This document shows, one piece after another, positions 13,477-22,881 of a DNA stretch of 24,992 bases. The stretch covers positions 4,944 to 29,935 of the forward strand of contig DIFG01000068.1 in assembly GCA_002419025.1 (NCBI GenBank), written 5' to 3'. The notes under the pieces are model-generated. The model was not told the origin of the DNA and did not search any database. It worked only from the letters and a program-made list of their open reading frames with translations. The DNA comes from Deltaproteobacteria bacterium UBA5754. GTDB taxonomy: Bacteria > Desulfobacterota > Dissulfuribacteria > Dissulfuribacterales > UBA5754. The translations under genes and the position numbers were made by a program. The first letter of the stretch is position 1. Each line of letters begins with the position of its first letter.

Positions 13477-15246
13477 ATGGAGCCCTTTCTTCCCGCAACC
13501 CGCCAGGAGATGGATGCACGGTCCTGGGACCATGTTGACGTGGTCCTCGTCACAGGAGACGCTTATGTGGACCACCCGTCGTTCGGGGTCGCGATCATAG
13601 GCCGGTGGCTCGAGGCCAATGGATTTCGGGTCGCCATTCTCTCCCAGCCGGCGCACGACGACCCCGTATCTTTCAGGCGGTTTGGACGCCCCAGGCTCTT
13701 TTTCGGCATAACAGCCGGGAATCTCGATTCCATCGTGGCCAACTACACGGGAAACGGGCGCGTCCGCGAGACGGACGTCTATTCCCCTGACGGAAACCCC
13801 TACTTTGGAAATATACGCGAGAAGCGGTTTCGAAGACGGCCGGACCGCGCCACCATCCGTTATTCACAGCTCGCCCGAGAGGTCTATTCCAATGTCCCGA
13901 TCGTCATCGGGGGCATAGAGGCCTCTTTGCGGAGGTTCGTCCACTACGACTTCCAGCAGGAAAAGATGAGGGCATCGGTCCTTGCCGACTCAAAGGCGGA
14001 TCTCCTCGTTTACGGCATGGGGGAGCGTGCCGTTCTCGAGATAGCGAGGCGTATCGAGTCATGCAGGTCTCTTTCGGGGATTGCGGGAACGTGCGAACGT
14101 CTCTCCGAGCGGGAGGCCGAGGACGCCGTCCTGGGGACCTCCCCGGTTGTCCTGCCCTCCTTCAGGGATATAACGGCAGAGCCCGCGCGGTTCCTCGATG
14201 CTGAGCTCCTTGTGGATGCCCATGCCCGTTCCCTCTCACAGTCTCCTGTACTTCAGAGGCAGCAGGCCGTCTGGGTCCTGCAGCACCCCCCGTCTCCACC
14301 CCTCTCCACCATGGAACTGGATCGGATCGCGTCCCTTCCTTACACGCGCCGGCCCCACTCCGGCGCCGGAGACATCCCGGCGTGGCGGAGCATTCGTCAC
14401 TCTGTGACCATCGTCCGGGGATGTTTTGGAAATTGCTCGTTCTGTGCCATCGCCCGGCACCAGGGGCCGGTCGTCACCTCAAGGAGTCCGGCATCCGTTG
14501 TGGAAGAGGTGAAGGCAGTGGCAAGCATGGAGGATTTCGACGGTACGATCACGGACCTGGGCGGCCCCACCGCCAACCTTTATGGCGTCACCTGCGGTAA
14601 AAAGGGGCCGTGCAGCCGCCATGACTGCCTTTATCCCCGAATCTGTCCCCATCTCGACGTGGACGAGGATGCCTTACTCGGGCTTCTCGAGAGGGCGTCG
14701 CGGGTGGAAGGGGTGCGGCATCTCTACATCTCGTCCGGACTCCGTATGGAGCTCCTTCTCCGGACCCCCCGGCTTCTGGGCAGGATCCTCGAAAGACATG
14801 TCCCCGGTGTCATGAAGATCGCGCCCGAACATACCGAGCCCGAGGTCCTTCGGCTCATGCACAAGACCGGTTCCCTCGTCCTGGCCAGATTTCTCGAAGA
14901 GGCGCGTGCGATCGCCGCCCGAAAGGGCGTCACGATCGCCTTCTCACCCTACCTGATTGCATCTCATCCCGGCTGTACTCCCGCACATATGGAGGCCCTC
15001 GCAAAGAAGTTCCGGCTTCTTGATCTGGAGGTCCGGCAGTTTCAGGACTTCACCCCCACGCCCGGGACCATCTCCACGGCCATGTACGTGACCGGTCTTG
15101 ACCGCGATTTCAAGACCCCCATCCCTGTTGCCCGAACTCGGTCGGATAGGCTTTTACAGCGAAGGATCGCCGAGAGGCTGATTCCTTCACAACGCCCTTC
15201 CCGGAGACCTCCTACTCGAGGATTACGAGGACCCGGCCCGCCTTGA
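13477..15246 (+). CDS. ygiQ: YgiQ-family radical SAM protein
   Basis: The 589-residue protein has the YgiQ order. The N-terminal domain is B12-binding-like, with DVVLVTGDAYVDHPSFG (21-37) and FFGITAGNLDSIVANYT (75-91). The radical SAM core follows with the CxxxCxxC motif GCFGNCSFC (Cys316, 320, 323), binding the 4Fe-4S cluster that cleaves SAM. Further conserved stretches are TDLGGPTANLYG and MKIAPEHTEP. The family's reaction is unknown. An in-frame GTG precedes the ATG by one codon (13474). I took the ATG because the N-terminus then matches the family, although no clear ribosome binding site is present. The last 35 bases overlap the opposing lytic transglycosylase gene, and the C-terminus is Arg/Pro-rich and poorly conserved. 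Confidence 0.92.
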   Translation: MEPFLPATRQEMDARSWDHVDVVLVTGDAYVDHPSFGVAIIGRWLEANGFRVAILSQPAHDDPVSFRRFGRPRLFFGITAGNLDSIVANYTGNGRVRETDVYSPDGNPYFGNIREKRFRRRPDRATIRYSQLAREVYSNVPIVIGGIEASLRRFVHYDFQQEKMRASVLADSKADLLVYGMGERAVLEIARRIESCRSLSGIAGTCERLSEREAEDAVLGTSPVVLPSFRDITAEPARFLDAELLVDAHARSLSQSPVLQRQQAVWVLQHPPSPPLSTMELDRIASLPYTRRPHSGAGDIPAWRSIRHSVTIVRGCFGNCSFCAIARHQGPVVTSRSPASVVEEVKAVASMEDFDGTITDLGGPTANLYGVTCGKKGPCSRHDCLYPRICPHLDVDEDALLGLLERASRVEGVRHLYISSGLRMELLLRTPRLLGRILERHVPGVMKIAPEHTEPEVLRLMHKTGSLVLARFLEEARAIAARKGVTIAFSPYLIASHPGCTPAHMEALAKKFRLLDLEVRQFQDFTPTPGTISTAMYVTGLDRDFKTPIPVARTRSDRLLQRRIAERLIPSQRPSRRPPTRGLRGPGPP

Positions 15247-16327
15247 GGATTTCCCTGGGTTTGAGCTTGTTGAGCTTACAGATGGTTTCGACGTCGGTTC
15301 GGTAATGTTTGGCAATTCCCGTAAGTGTCTCTCCTTTTTTTACGGTATGGAAGACCTTTTTGGGGCTTGCGGCCACCCGCTTCTTTTGCTCAGTGGCCGC
15401 GTCCGCCTGGATCCGGGAAAGAGCGGCGATAAATGCATCCCTGCTTCCCTCCGGGATGAAAAGGCGGTGGCGGCCGGCCGGGAGATAGGAACCGAGGATT
15501 GCCGGATTGTATTCCCGAAAGAGACGGAAAGAGACCCCGCATGCGTGGGCGAGCTCACGAACAGCGAGTGAGGCCCCATTGATGTTGACCTCTACCGCCT
15601 CCACCCTGTTCGGCCTGTAGAGCCGTGCATCCCCCAGGTCGACCCCGTAGCGATACGGATGCTCGAGGAGGATCTTGGCCGCCATGGCCCGAAAGACATA
15701 GCGTTCCGTCTCCTTGGGGAGGCGGAGGCCGTAAAAGTCGTTTTCTCCCTGGGTCTCCAGGGCGCGGGAGATCCTTCCTTCCCCTGCGTTATACGCGGCA
15801 AGGGCCAGTGTCCAGGTCCCGAGGCGATTTTTCAGATCGGCGAGGTGCGTTAGGGCGGACTGTGTGGCGTACTCCCAGTCCCTCCGGTCGTCCATGCAGT
15901 CGTCCTGGTCGAGTCCGCAGCTCTTTCCTGTCGATTCCATGAACTGCCATGGCCCAGAGGCGCCTGCCGGGCTGGTTACGTCGGCCCTGAGATCGCTTTC
16001 GATGAGAGCTACGTACTTGAGATCCTCGGGAAGGCCCCTTGCCCTGATGACGGATTCGATAGGGGGGAAATAGCGGGGTGAACGCTTGAACCAGAAGGTC
16101 GTGGTGACAGGATTTCCGAGGATGATGATCATCTCGTATTCCAGACGTTCGGCCACGTCCTCTCGTCCAAGAGGGACCTGCTCTCCGCAAAAGGTGACGG
16201 TCTCGGGAAGCTCCAAGTGGAGAAGCCGGGTGATCTCATCCCCGTCGGCCCGGATATGGGCCGGAGAGAGGTGCATGGCAAGAACTGCCGTCAGGAAAAG
16301 AAAAAAGGTTCTGCATGCCGAGTTCAT
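15212..16327 (-). CDS. Lytic transglycosylase with LysM domain (MltD-like)
   Basis: The 371-residue precursor starts with a signal peptide (about 1-27: NSACR, then a hydrophobic core ending near AHIRA). It has no lipobox, so it is probably soluble in the periplasm. The SLT domain (about 85-235) carries YVALIESDL with catalytic Glu110, SPAGASGPWQFM (119-130) and ALAAYNAGEGRI (175-186). One LysM domain, which binds peptidoglycan, ends the protein (about 324-369, starting FHTVKKGETLTGIA). It cleaves glycan strands to 1,6-anhydromuropeptides. E. coli MltD has more LysM repeats and is a lipoprotein. The ATG overlaps the upstream stop as ATGA, with GAGAGG seven bases before it. It is the last gene of the recN chain. 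Confidence 0.9.
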   Translation of the reverse strand: MNSACRTFFLFLTAVLAMHLSPAHIRADGDEITRLLHLELPETVTFCGEQVPLGREDVAERLEYEMIIILGNPVTTTFWFKRSPRYFPPIESVIRARGLPEDLKYVALIESDLRADVTSPAGASGPWQFMESTGKSCGLDQDDCMDDRRDWEYATQSALTHLADLKNRLGTWTLALAAYNAGEGRISRALETQGENDFYGLRLPKETERYVFRAMAAKILLEHPYRYGVDLGDARLYRPNRVEAVEVNINGASLAVRELAHACGVSFRLFREYNPAILGSYLPAGRHRLFIPEGSRDAFIAALSRIQADAATEQKKRVAASPKKVFHTVKKGETLTGIAKHYRTDVETICKLNKLKPREILKAGRVLVILE

Positions 16328-18219
16328 GGGTGTGCCTCTCTTTGGTATGTCTTTCTGCTCCCTTTCCAGCCCGCGTTTCTCACCTCCCTGACCAGGATAT
16401 GGGGGATCTCCCATTTGTTGAGGGGGCTCACGATGTAGAGTCCATCCGTCCAGGACGCGATCTCTTCGATGAGTCTCCGCGCGAGATCGAGACCGAGGGC
16501 CCGTTGGTCCTCTACCTTCTCGAAGCGGCCGATGGCCTCACGAATGGATGCAGGGATAACGATTCCAGGGATCTCGTTATGGAGGAATTCGGCATTTCGG
16601 GCGGAGATGAGGGGAAAGATACCGGGAAAGACGAGGATGTGGTCGAAATGGTGGAGTGTGTTCATCATAGCCTCCACGTCACCTGAGGTAAAAAGGGGCT
16701 GGGTCATGACGAAGCGGGCCCCGAGTTCGATCTTTCTTTCGAGCCGTCGGATCTGGATCTCCGGATTCGCGGGCCGGTAGCTGAAGGCGCAGCCGATGGA
16801 GATCGACGTCTGTCCCTTCATAGGCCGGCCCGCCAGGTTCATGCCCGAGTTGTAGAGCTGAATGGTCCGGATGAGGCCGAGGGAATCTATGTCGAAGACC
16901 CCCCGGGCCCCGGGCTGATCGCTCGAGGCGGCTGGGTCCCCGGTGACAGCGAGGATTGCGTCTATCCCGAGGGTGTGGGCGGCCATGATCTGGGACTGGA
17001 GGGCCAGGACGTTCCGGTCCCGGCAGGTGAGGTGGAGGACCGTGGAGACACCTGTCTCGAATCGGATACGGTGGGCGAGGGAGAGGTTGTCCGCCCGGAG
17101 GACGGCGAGGGGATGATCCGCGAGGGTGATGGCGTCTACCCCTGCCTCGGAGAGCTTACGCGCCCCGGTCAGGACCGCTGTGAAGTCCAGGTGGGGCGGC
17201 GGGTCGAGCTCGACCAGGATGGGGATCCGGCTACCGTCCAGTTTGTCGAGGAGGGCCCCCCGGCCAGAGGTCTTTTCAGGCTCGGGGTGTGACTCCGCGG
17301 AGACCTCAACCAAGGAAGCGGGAACGACCGTGCGGCCCTTTTTGAGATGCAGGTGTTCCCGAAAGACCCGGATGTGTTCAGGTGTGGTTCCGCAGCAGCC
17401 GCCCACAAGCCTGGCCCCGAGCTTGATCATCTCGGCGAGGCCGCGGGCCATGTACAGGGGCTGGGCCGAATAGACCGTCCGGTGGCCGAGGATCTCTGGG
17501 AGCCCGGCATTGGGGAAGGCCGAGAGAGGGATTCGGTCCCGAAGGACAGAGAGGCGTTTCATGGCGTCGAGCATGGCCTTGACCCCGCGGCCGCAATTGG
17601 TCCCGAAGACCGAGGCCCCTGCCGCGATCGCCCTTTCGGCGCACGAAAGCGCATCCATGCCCATGGAGGTGCGGCCCTGGGAGGGAAAGACCATCTGGGC
17701 AACGATGGGCATCTCGACCGAACACCGTCTGGCCGCGGATACGGCCAAGACCAGTTCGTCAGGGTGGGTGAATGTCTCGAGGATGACGAGATCCACTCCA
17801 CCCTCGACGAGGGCCGAGATCTGTTCGTAAAAGACCTCCTCTACGGCGGATGCATCCATTCCCCCTGGTTCGAGTGGAAAATCGAGTCCTGTGGGTCCGA
17901 CCGAGCCTGCGACGAGGATCTCTTTCCCGGCCGCACGTGCGGCAAGGGCGGCGCCTGCCAGGTTCACCTCCCGGACCTGGGATCGTCCGTCCCTGAGGGG
18001 TAGCTTCAGGCGGTTGGCCCCGAAGGTGTTGGTCTCGATGAGGTCCGAGCCGGCCCTCACATAGTCTTCGTGGACCGAGATGATGAGGTCCGGATCCGTG
18101 AGATTAAGAAGGTCGATGTTGGCGCCGACCTCCACCCCCTTCTCAAAAAGATAGGTGCCCATGGCCCCGTCGCCGAGGATGACCCTCTCCTGAACAGCCT
18201 CGAGAAAGGGCCTTTTCAT
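16324..18219 (-). CDS. Bifunctional homocysteine S-methyltransferase / methylenetetrahydrofolate reductase
   Basis: The 631-residue protein is a fusion like B. subtilis YitJ (612). The N-terminal part (about 1-295) is a zinc-dependent homocysteine methyltransferase. It contains LGDGAMGTYL (15-24), ETNTFGANR (62-70), FGTNCG with Cys209, and GGCCG (273-277) with Cys275/276 as zinc ligands. The C-terminal part (about 328-625) is an FAD-binding MTHFR barrel (ILVELDPPPHLDF, TCRDRN, LAVTGDP, FVMTQPLF). Together they would reduce methylene-THF and move a methyl group toward methionine. The cobalamin and activation domains of MetH are absent. The start is fixed by similarity and by an ATGA overlap with the upstream stop. 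The open frame upstream is antisense-like and was excluded. Confidence 0.95.
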   Translation of the reverse strand: MKRPFLEAVQERVILGDGAMGTYLFEKGVEVGANIDLLNLTDPDLIISVHEDYVRAGSDLIETNTFGANRLKLPLRDGRSQVREVNLAGAALAARAAGKEILVAGSVGPTGLDFPLEPGGMDASAVEEVFYEQISALVEGGVDLVILETFTHPDELVLAVSAARRCSVEMPIVAQMVFPSQGRTSMGMDALSCAERAIAAGASVFGTNCGRGVKAMLDAMKRLSVLRDRIPLSAFPNAGLPEILGHRTVYSAQPLYMARGLAEMIKLGARLVGGCCGTTPEHIRVFREHLHLKKGRTVVPASLVEVSAESHPEPEKTSGRGALLDKLDGSRIPILVELDPPPHLDFTAVLTGARKLSEAGVDAITLADHPLAVLRADNLSLAHRIRFETGVSTVLHLTCRDRNVLALQSQIMAAHTLGIDAILAVTGDPAASSDQPGARGVFDIDSLGLIRTIQLYNSGMNLAGRPMKGQTSISIGCAFSYRPANPEIQIRRLERKIELGARFVMTQPLFTSGDVEAMMNTLHHFDHILVFPGIFPLISARNAEFLHNEIPGIVIPASIREAIGRFEKVEDQRALGLDLARRLIEEIASWTDGLYIVSPLNKWEIPHILVREVRNAGWKGSRKTYQREAHP

Positions 18220-20111
18220 GACGCCATGTCCCGGGGAATCCGGATCTCTGCGCGCTTTCTCAACTGGTTCAGCCACTCCGTTAGGAACATGTCCCGTTTT
18301 TCTTCGAGGAGACGTCTTTTGAGTGCAGCCTTTTCCGACTCGAATCTGGACGGATCCCCGTCCTGTCTCCCCATGAATCCGATCACGTAGAAGCCCCTGT
18401 TTGCTTCGATGATATCCTCTGGCAGAGGGTTGGTGGCGGATAGATTCAGTGCCTGGGCGGTGACGTCCGGTGGGAGTTTTCCTCCACCGGTCCGGTCCGA
18501 GCGAGGGAAGAAACCGCTCCTTTCGCATGTGTCTCCCTGGGCGGCCGCTGCTTCGCAAAGACCCTTTTCCCGTGCGATGGCAAGGATGGATCGGGCCTTG
18601 TCCCGGCAGAGGTCCTGACTGCGCGCCTGGACAAAATCCCGAGTCACCCTGTCCTTGACCTCTGCGAGTTCGGGGATTCGGGACTTTTCCTTTTCAAGGA
18701 CCTCGGCGATCAGGACCCCTTGAGGGACCGTGAGTATGGAGCTCAGTTCCCCGGCCTCCAGGGCGAAGAGGGCCTTTACCGCATCAGGGGCCTGGGAAAG
18801 GACGGAAGGAGGAGATGCCTCCTCGAAGGGACCTGATTTTTCCAGTTGGATCTTTTCCTTTTCCGCATACGGCCCAAGGCCTCCAGAGGCGATAATGGAG
18901 TCGTAGGCGGCCCTGGCCTTTTCCCAGAGGAGTCTCTCCGTCCTTTCCCTGGAGATCGTCCGTGCGATCTCGTCTCTGACCTCAGAAAGTGCGCGGGTCC
19001 GCTCCGGAAGAATTTTTTCGAGCTTGATCACGTGCCAGCCGAATGGGGTGCGGACCGGCCCGCTTATTTCACCGGCCTGCATTGCAAAGACGGCATCCTC
19101 AAAAGGTTTTACCATAGCGCCCCGGGCAACGGGTCCAAGTTCTCCGCCCTTGCCGGCGCTTCCCGGATCCTGGGAGTATTTTTTCGCAACCTCGGCGAAG
19201 TCTTCGCCCTTACGGATCCGTTCGGCGAGTCCTTCCGCCTGTGCCCTCAGCTCCTCCACCTTCTTGTCGTCCGCGTCCTTCGGGATACTCAAAAGTATGT
19301 GCCGGACGTGCCTCTGTTCCTCGACCTTAAAGTCTTCCGTGTGATCCGCATAAAAGGCGGAGATCTCCTCGTCCGTGGGCGTGGTCTCCTTTTCCAGATC
19401 CGCTCGTTTGACGAGGAGGTACGAGATGACAAGGCGGGGAGCAGTCTTATAGTCCTCTTTGTGGGCATCGAACCAGGAGGAGAGTTCCTCGGGCGTGAAC
19501 GTCACGGATTTTTCACACCTCGGGAGGTCGATCCGGACGAAGGCGATGTCGATCTCTTCGTTTTCGAAATCGAAGCGGTTTTGCGCCTCGGTTTCGGTGA
19601 CGGCGAGCCCGGAAACGACGAGCGTTGCGATCTTGCCGAAGAGGATCCTTTTTCTCACGTCCTCTTCGAATTCTTGCGGTGTCAGGCGGGCGGATCGGAG
19701 CGCGCGATCGTAGAGACCCTGGTTGAACTGGCCGTTTTCCTGGAATGCCGGTATTCGAAGGATCTCGGCCCTCACCTCGTCATCGCTCGCTATGACCCCA
19801 AGGCGGCGTGCCTCTTGCTGGACGAGGACCTCGTTGATGAGGGAATCGAGTACCTGCTGTTTGAGCTGTATCTGGTCGAGAAAGCCCTCGGGTATCTTGC
19901 CCTGGAACATCTCCTGGTACCGTTCGATCGCGTTCGAATAGGCACGCCTGTACGTCTCGGCGAGGATCGTTTCCCCGTTCACCTTTGCGGCCATGGAAAG
20001 ACGTTCGGAACGGAACGAACCGATTCCCCAGAAGACGAAGACGAGGGCGATGGCTCCAAGGATGAACTTGACGAGCCAGGAGCCGGCGTTCTTGCGGATG
20101 ATGTCAAGCAT
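18216..20111 (-). CDS. Membrane-anchored peptidyl-prolyl isomerase chaperone (PpiD/SurA-like)
   Basis: The 631-residue protein has one N-terminal membrane helix (about 14-32) after a basic start, then a SurA_N-type chaperone region (about 40-165). The parvulin domain spans about 266-367, with RHVRHILLSI, FAEVAKKYSQDPGS, GGELGP and FGWHVIKLE. Helical segments follow, with a second parvulin-like but degenerate region (about 435-520). PpiD proteins sit in the inner membrane facing the periplasm and assist outer-membrane and secreted protein folding. The length matches E. coli PpiD (623). The start has AAAGGG about 10-15 bases upstream and overlaps the preceding stop by eight bases. Downstream it is coupled to the homocysteine methyltransferase gene by ATGA. 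Confidence 0.93.
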   Translation of the reverse strand: MLDIIRKNAGSWLVKFILGAIALVFVFWGIGSFRSERLSMAAKVNGETILAETYRRAYSNAIERYQEMFQGKIPEGFLDQIQLKQQVLDSLINEVLVQQEARRLGVIASDDEVRAEILRIPAFQENGQFNQGLYDRALRSARLTPQEFEEDVRKRILFGKIATLVVSGLAVTETEAQNRFDFENEEIDIAFVRIDLPRCEKSVTFTPEELSSWFDAHKEDYKTAPRLVISYLLVKRADLEKETTPTDEEISAFYADHTEDFKVEEQRHVRHILLSIPKDADDKKVEELRAQAEGLAERIRKGEDFAEVAKKYSQDPGSAGKGGELGPVARGAMVKPFEDAVFAMQAGEISGPVRTPFGWHVIKLEKILPERTRALSEVRDEIARTISRERTERLLWEKARAAYDSIIASGGLGPYAEKEKIQLEKSGPFEEASPPSVLSQAPDAVKALFALEAGELSSILTVPQGVLIAEVLEKEKSRIPELAEVKDRVTRDFVQARSQDLCRDKARSILAIAREKGLCEAAAAQGDTCERSGFFPRSDRTGGGKLPPDVTAQALNLSATNPLPEDIIEANRGFYVIGFMGRQDGDPSRFESEKAALKRRLLEEKRDMFLTEWLNQLRKRAEIRIPRDMAS

Positions 20112-21132
20112 GATGAAGATCCCTTTGCATGGAGTTGTGTGTGTTCATGGTCAAGCCGGACGAATCGAAATGGTGGCTAGGGACCGGGACAGCGCATAAA
20201 ACTTTACCTGAAAAAAGAACGGTTGTCGGTCCTGGAGATCCACCCTGACGTGAAGCGACGATCGACGCGACACTGGGGCACAGGCCTGGATCCTTTATCC
20301 TCTTCCAGAGACCGATGGTGCCGGATCCTCCTGTAAGAGAGACGACACAGTCATTCTCCCGGGCAAGACCTCGAATCCGGTCGTTTTCCTTCTGGTTCCG
20401 TCCGAGAACGAGCCAGGAGCCGTCCGGAAGGAATGCGTGCATGCCGATCGGGGAAAGGCGAAGGTCATTGGTATCGAGGTCCGGCCAGCGATCAAGGACC
20501 CTCCGGACCTTGCCAGAGATGTGGGCATCTGCGAGAAGGCACCCACCAGACGGGGCCGGATAGCACCGGATGCCGAGGCAAGAGGCCAGGGCCATCTGTT
20601 CCTTTCTGCCGCGCCCGTGGAGGGCGAAGAGCCTCGAGCGGTCCACTATCCCAGCCTTCTCCATGGGGGTGGGCGCGAGTTTCAGCGCCGACAAGGGCCG
20701 GAGGAGCCGCCCATCGAGCCCGGATTCCCTCTCGACGAGCGCGAGGACCTCGCGCCTCTGGGTGAGACGCCTCTGGCCCATCACCTCGCCTGTGGCGACG
20801 AAACTGGCGCCTTCAACCTCCAGGAGCCGTGCCGCCTTTTGGAGCATGAGGATTCGGCAGTCCACGCAGGGGTTAAGGAACCGGCCGTATCCGTGGGCCG
20901 GGGCAAGAAGGACTGGAAGAAAGTCCTCGGTGATGTCCAGGATCTCCACGCGGATTCCGTAACGCTTCAGCATTAGGCGCTTCTCGTCCTCTGCCCTTTC
21001 GGCGGTTTGCGTCCCAAAAAAGGGGCTCGTGAACATGACCGCCAGCACGTCCAGGCCCTGGCCCGCCAGTATGGCACAGGCGAGGATGCTGTCGAGGCCG
21101 CCGGAAAAGAGGACGATGGAGCGGGTTGTCAT
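20104..21132 (-). CDS. PP-loop ATPase, probable tRNA thiouridylase (MnmA/ThiI-related)
   Basis: The 342-residue protein begins with the PP-loop SGGLDS (10-15), which adenylates a base before sulfur transfer. NPCVDC (87-92) gives a CxxC (Cys89, Cys92), FVATGEVMGQRRLTQRR (111-127) fits the thiouridylase core, and CYPAPSGGCLL (190-200) holds two more Cys. Residues 200-310 (VRRVLDRWPDL, LVLGRNQKEND) resemble the NFACT/DUF814-like RNA-binding tail found with such proteins, while the THUMP and rhodanese parts of ThiI are missing. Whether it acts at U8, U34 or elsewhere cannot be told. It overlaps recN by ATGA and the isomerase gene by eight bases. The last 30 residues look poorly conserved. Confidence 0.75.
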   Translation of the reverse strand: MTTRSIVLFSGGLDSILACAILAGQGLDVLAVMFTSPFFGTQTAERAEDEKRLMLKRYGIRVEILDITEDFLPVLLAPAHGYGRFLNPCVDCRILMLQKAARLLEVEGASFVATGEVMGQRRLTQRREVLALVERESGLDGRLLRPLSALKLAPTPMEKAGIVDRSRLFALHGRGRKEQMALASCLGIRCYPAPSGGCLLADAHISGKVRRVLDRWPDLDTNDLRLSPIGMHAFLPDGSWLVLGRNQKENDRIRGLARENDCVVSLTGGSGTIGLWKRIKDPGLCPSVASIVASRQGGSPGPTTVLFSGKVLCAVPVPSHHFDSSGLTMNTHNSMQRDLHHA

Positions 21133-22817
21133 GAGCCCTCGGACAGGTCCTGCCGGCCGGCCCGTTCGAGGAGGGAGCGGGCGTATTCCCGGGCCGGCAT
21201 GGGGGCGCCTCCGAGCATGCGGGCGATCTCGTCCGTCCTTTTATCGGAGGAGATCTGGGTGACGGCCGTGTGGGTCGCACCATTTTCGACGTGCTTGGAG
21301 ACGACGAGATGCTGATCTGCCAGGGCAGCGATCTGGGGAAAATGCGTGATGACGATGACCTGTCCCCTTCGGGCGAGGGCTGCGAGCTTGATCCCGACCC
21401 GCTCCGCCACCTCTCCTCCGAGACCTGCGTCGATCTCGTCGAACAGGACGGTTTCGATCCCCATGCGTCCGGAAAGGATCGTCTTCAAGGCGAGCATGAC
21501 CCTGCTGAGTTCGCCTCCCGAGGCGATGTCCTCGATCGGACCCAGGGGTTCGCCCACGTTGGCGCTGAAAAGGAAACGCACCTCGTCCAGCCCGTGCGGG
21601 CCGAGATCGGATGGCGCCGGGTCCTCCGGGGCCGAGACCTGGACGTGGAATCTGGCGTTTGAAAGCCTGAGGTCCGCGAATTCCCGGACCACCTCGCTGG
21701 CAAGGGCCGCGGCAGACTCCAGGCGGACACGGGAGATCCGCGTCGCCTGGGCGAGGAGCTCGGCCTCCCTGGTCTGAATGAGGCCTTTCAGCTCGGCTTC
21801 CCGGCCTTCCTCCACCCCGAGGGAGGCGAGCTTCTCCTCGAGGCCTTTTCGGTGGGCGATGATGTCCGAGACGTCGGGTCCGTACTTTCGGGCGAGGGCC
21901 TTCAGGCGGGTGATCCTTTCCTCCACCGCCTCGAGGCGGGCCGGGTCGTCCGTGAGCCCGGAGACATGGAAGTGAACAGACCTGGAAAGCTCTTCTACCT
22001 CCAGAATGATGGATACGAGGTCCTCGTAAAGGCCGGAAACCCGCGGGTCAATGGCGCTCATGCGTTCGAGGTCCTTGGAGCAGGCGTGGAGGCGTTCGAG
22101 GACCGAGCCCTTTTCCGCATAGAGAGCGGAATGGACGGCGTGGCCAGCTGCCATGAGGGTGGAGGCGGATCTAAGTACCTTTCTTTCCTGTTCGAGGGCC
22201 TCGTCTTCTCCTTCCCGCGGGGCAACGGCGTCGATCTCTGCGGCCTCGGCACGGAGCCTTTCCCGTCTATCCTCCCAGGACTTCCGGAGGGCCGCCAACT
22301 TTTGGAGCTCCCGCTTCAGGGACATGAGCTCGGCATGCCCCCGGGAAAAATCCTCCACTTCACGATCGAGTCCCGCAAATCGGTCGAGTGCGATTCTGTG
22401 ATGCGCAGTGGAGAGGAGGGACTGGTACTCGTGCTGGCCCGCGATGCTGACGAGAGAAGAGGCGATCGTTCTAAGGTCGTGGATGGAGACGAACGCACCG
22501 TTCACGTACGCCCGGGCCTTTCCGTTCCGTGGGATGATCCGGCGGATGGTGACGACGTCATCGCCGTTTATTCCGAGCCCATCAAGGACCTCCCGGAGGG
22601 CGTCGGGGGCGTCGAACAGGGCCTGGACCACGGCCTGATCGGCCCCGGTCCGGACGAGATGGGGGCCGGCACGGTCCCCGAGGACCGTCTTGACGGCCTG
22701 GACGAGGAGGGACTTCCCGGCCCCCGTCTCTCCCGTTACACTGACAAGTCCTGGGGACAGGACGAGGGTCGCACGTGTGATGAGGACAAAATTCTCGAGT
22801 CCGAGTTCGAGGAGCAT
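21129..22817 (-). CDS. recN: RecN, DNA repair SMC-like ATPase
   Basis: The 562-residue protein has RecN architecture. An N-terminal ATPase half has Walker A GETGAGKS (29-36) and the conserved AGQHEYQSLL. A long coiled coil fills about 155-400, and the C-terminal half has the signature SGGELSR (433-439) and Walker B VLFDEIDAGLGG (457-468), then ITHFPQIAALADQH. RecN helps hold broken DNA ends during recombination repair and is often SOS-induced. The start MLLELGLENF matches family N-termini but has no Shine-Dalgarno sequence before it. It heads the five-gene chain. No recognised LexA box is visible upstream, only the inverted repeat at 22866-22881. Confidence 0.96.
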   Translation of the reverse strand: MLLELGLENFVLITRATLVLSPGLVSVTGETGAGKSLLVQAVKTVLGDRAGPHLVRTGADQAVVQALFDAPDALREVLDGLGINGDDVVTIRRIIPRNGKARAYVNGAFVSIHDLRTIASSLVSIAGQHEYQSLLSTAHHRIALDRFAGLDREVEDFSRGHAELMSLKRELQKLAALRKSWEDRRERLRAEAAEIDAVAPREGEDEALEQERKVLRSASTLMAAGHAVHSALYAEKGSVLERLHACSKDLERMSAIDPRVSGLYEDLVSIILEVEELSRSVHFHVSGLTDDPARLEAVEERITRLKALARKYGPDVSDIIAHRKGLEEKLASLGVEEGREAELKGLIQTREAELLAQATRISRVRLESAAALASEVVREFADLRLSNARFHVQVSAPEDPAPSDLGPHGLDEVRFLFSANVGEPLGPIEDIASGGELSRVMLALKTILSGRMGIETVLFDEIDAGLGGEVAERVGIKLAALARRGQVIVITHFPQIAALADQHLVVSKHVENGATHTAVTQISSDKRTDEIARMLGGAPMPAREYARSLLERAGRQDLSEGS

Positions 22818-22865
22818 AGCGTTTTGGTGTACTCACCGGAGACAAGTGGATTTTAACGTGGACTG

Positions 22866-22881
22866 CAGTGAATATCCACTG
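22866..22881. promoter_or_regulatory. Inverted repeat upstream of recN, possible operator
   Basis: CAGTG (22866-22870) and CACTG (22877-22881) flank a six-base spacer, about 50 bases before the recN start. It does not match the LexA boxes I know (CTGT-N8-ACAG, GAAC-N4-GTTC). The gap between the divergent recN and DUF1992 genes must contain at least one promoter, so an operator is plausible but unproven. Confidence 0.25.

Noticed and set aside
13393..13656. N-terminal extension of the ferritin-like frame
   Set aside because: It overlaps the divergent ygiQ gene and shows no similarity; AGGAG marks the start at 13392.
18220..18558. N-terminal extension of the homocysteine methyltransferase-MTHFR frame
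   Set aside because: The extra 113 residues lie antisense-like within isomerase coding DNA in another frame, look basic and unstructured, and the true start at 18219 is fixed by similarity and the ATGA overlap.
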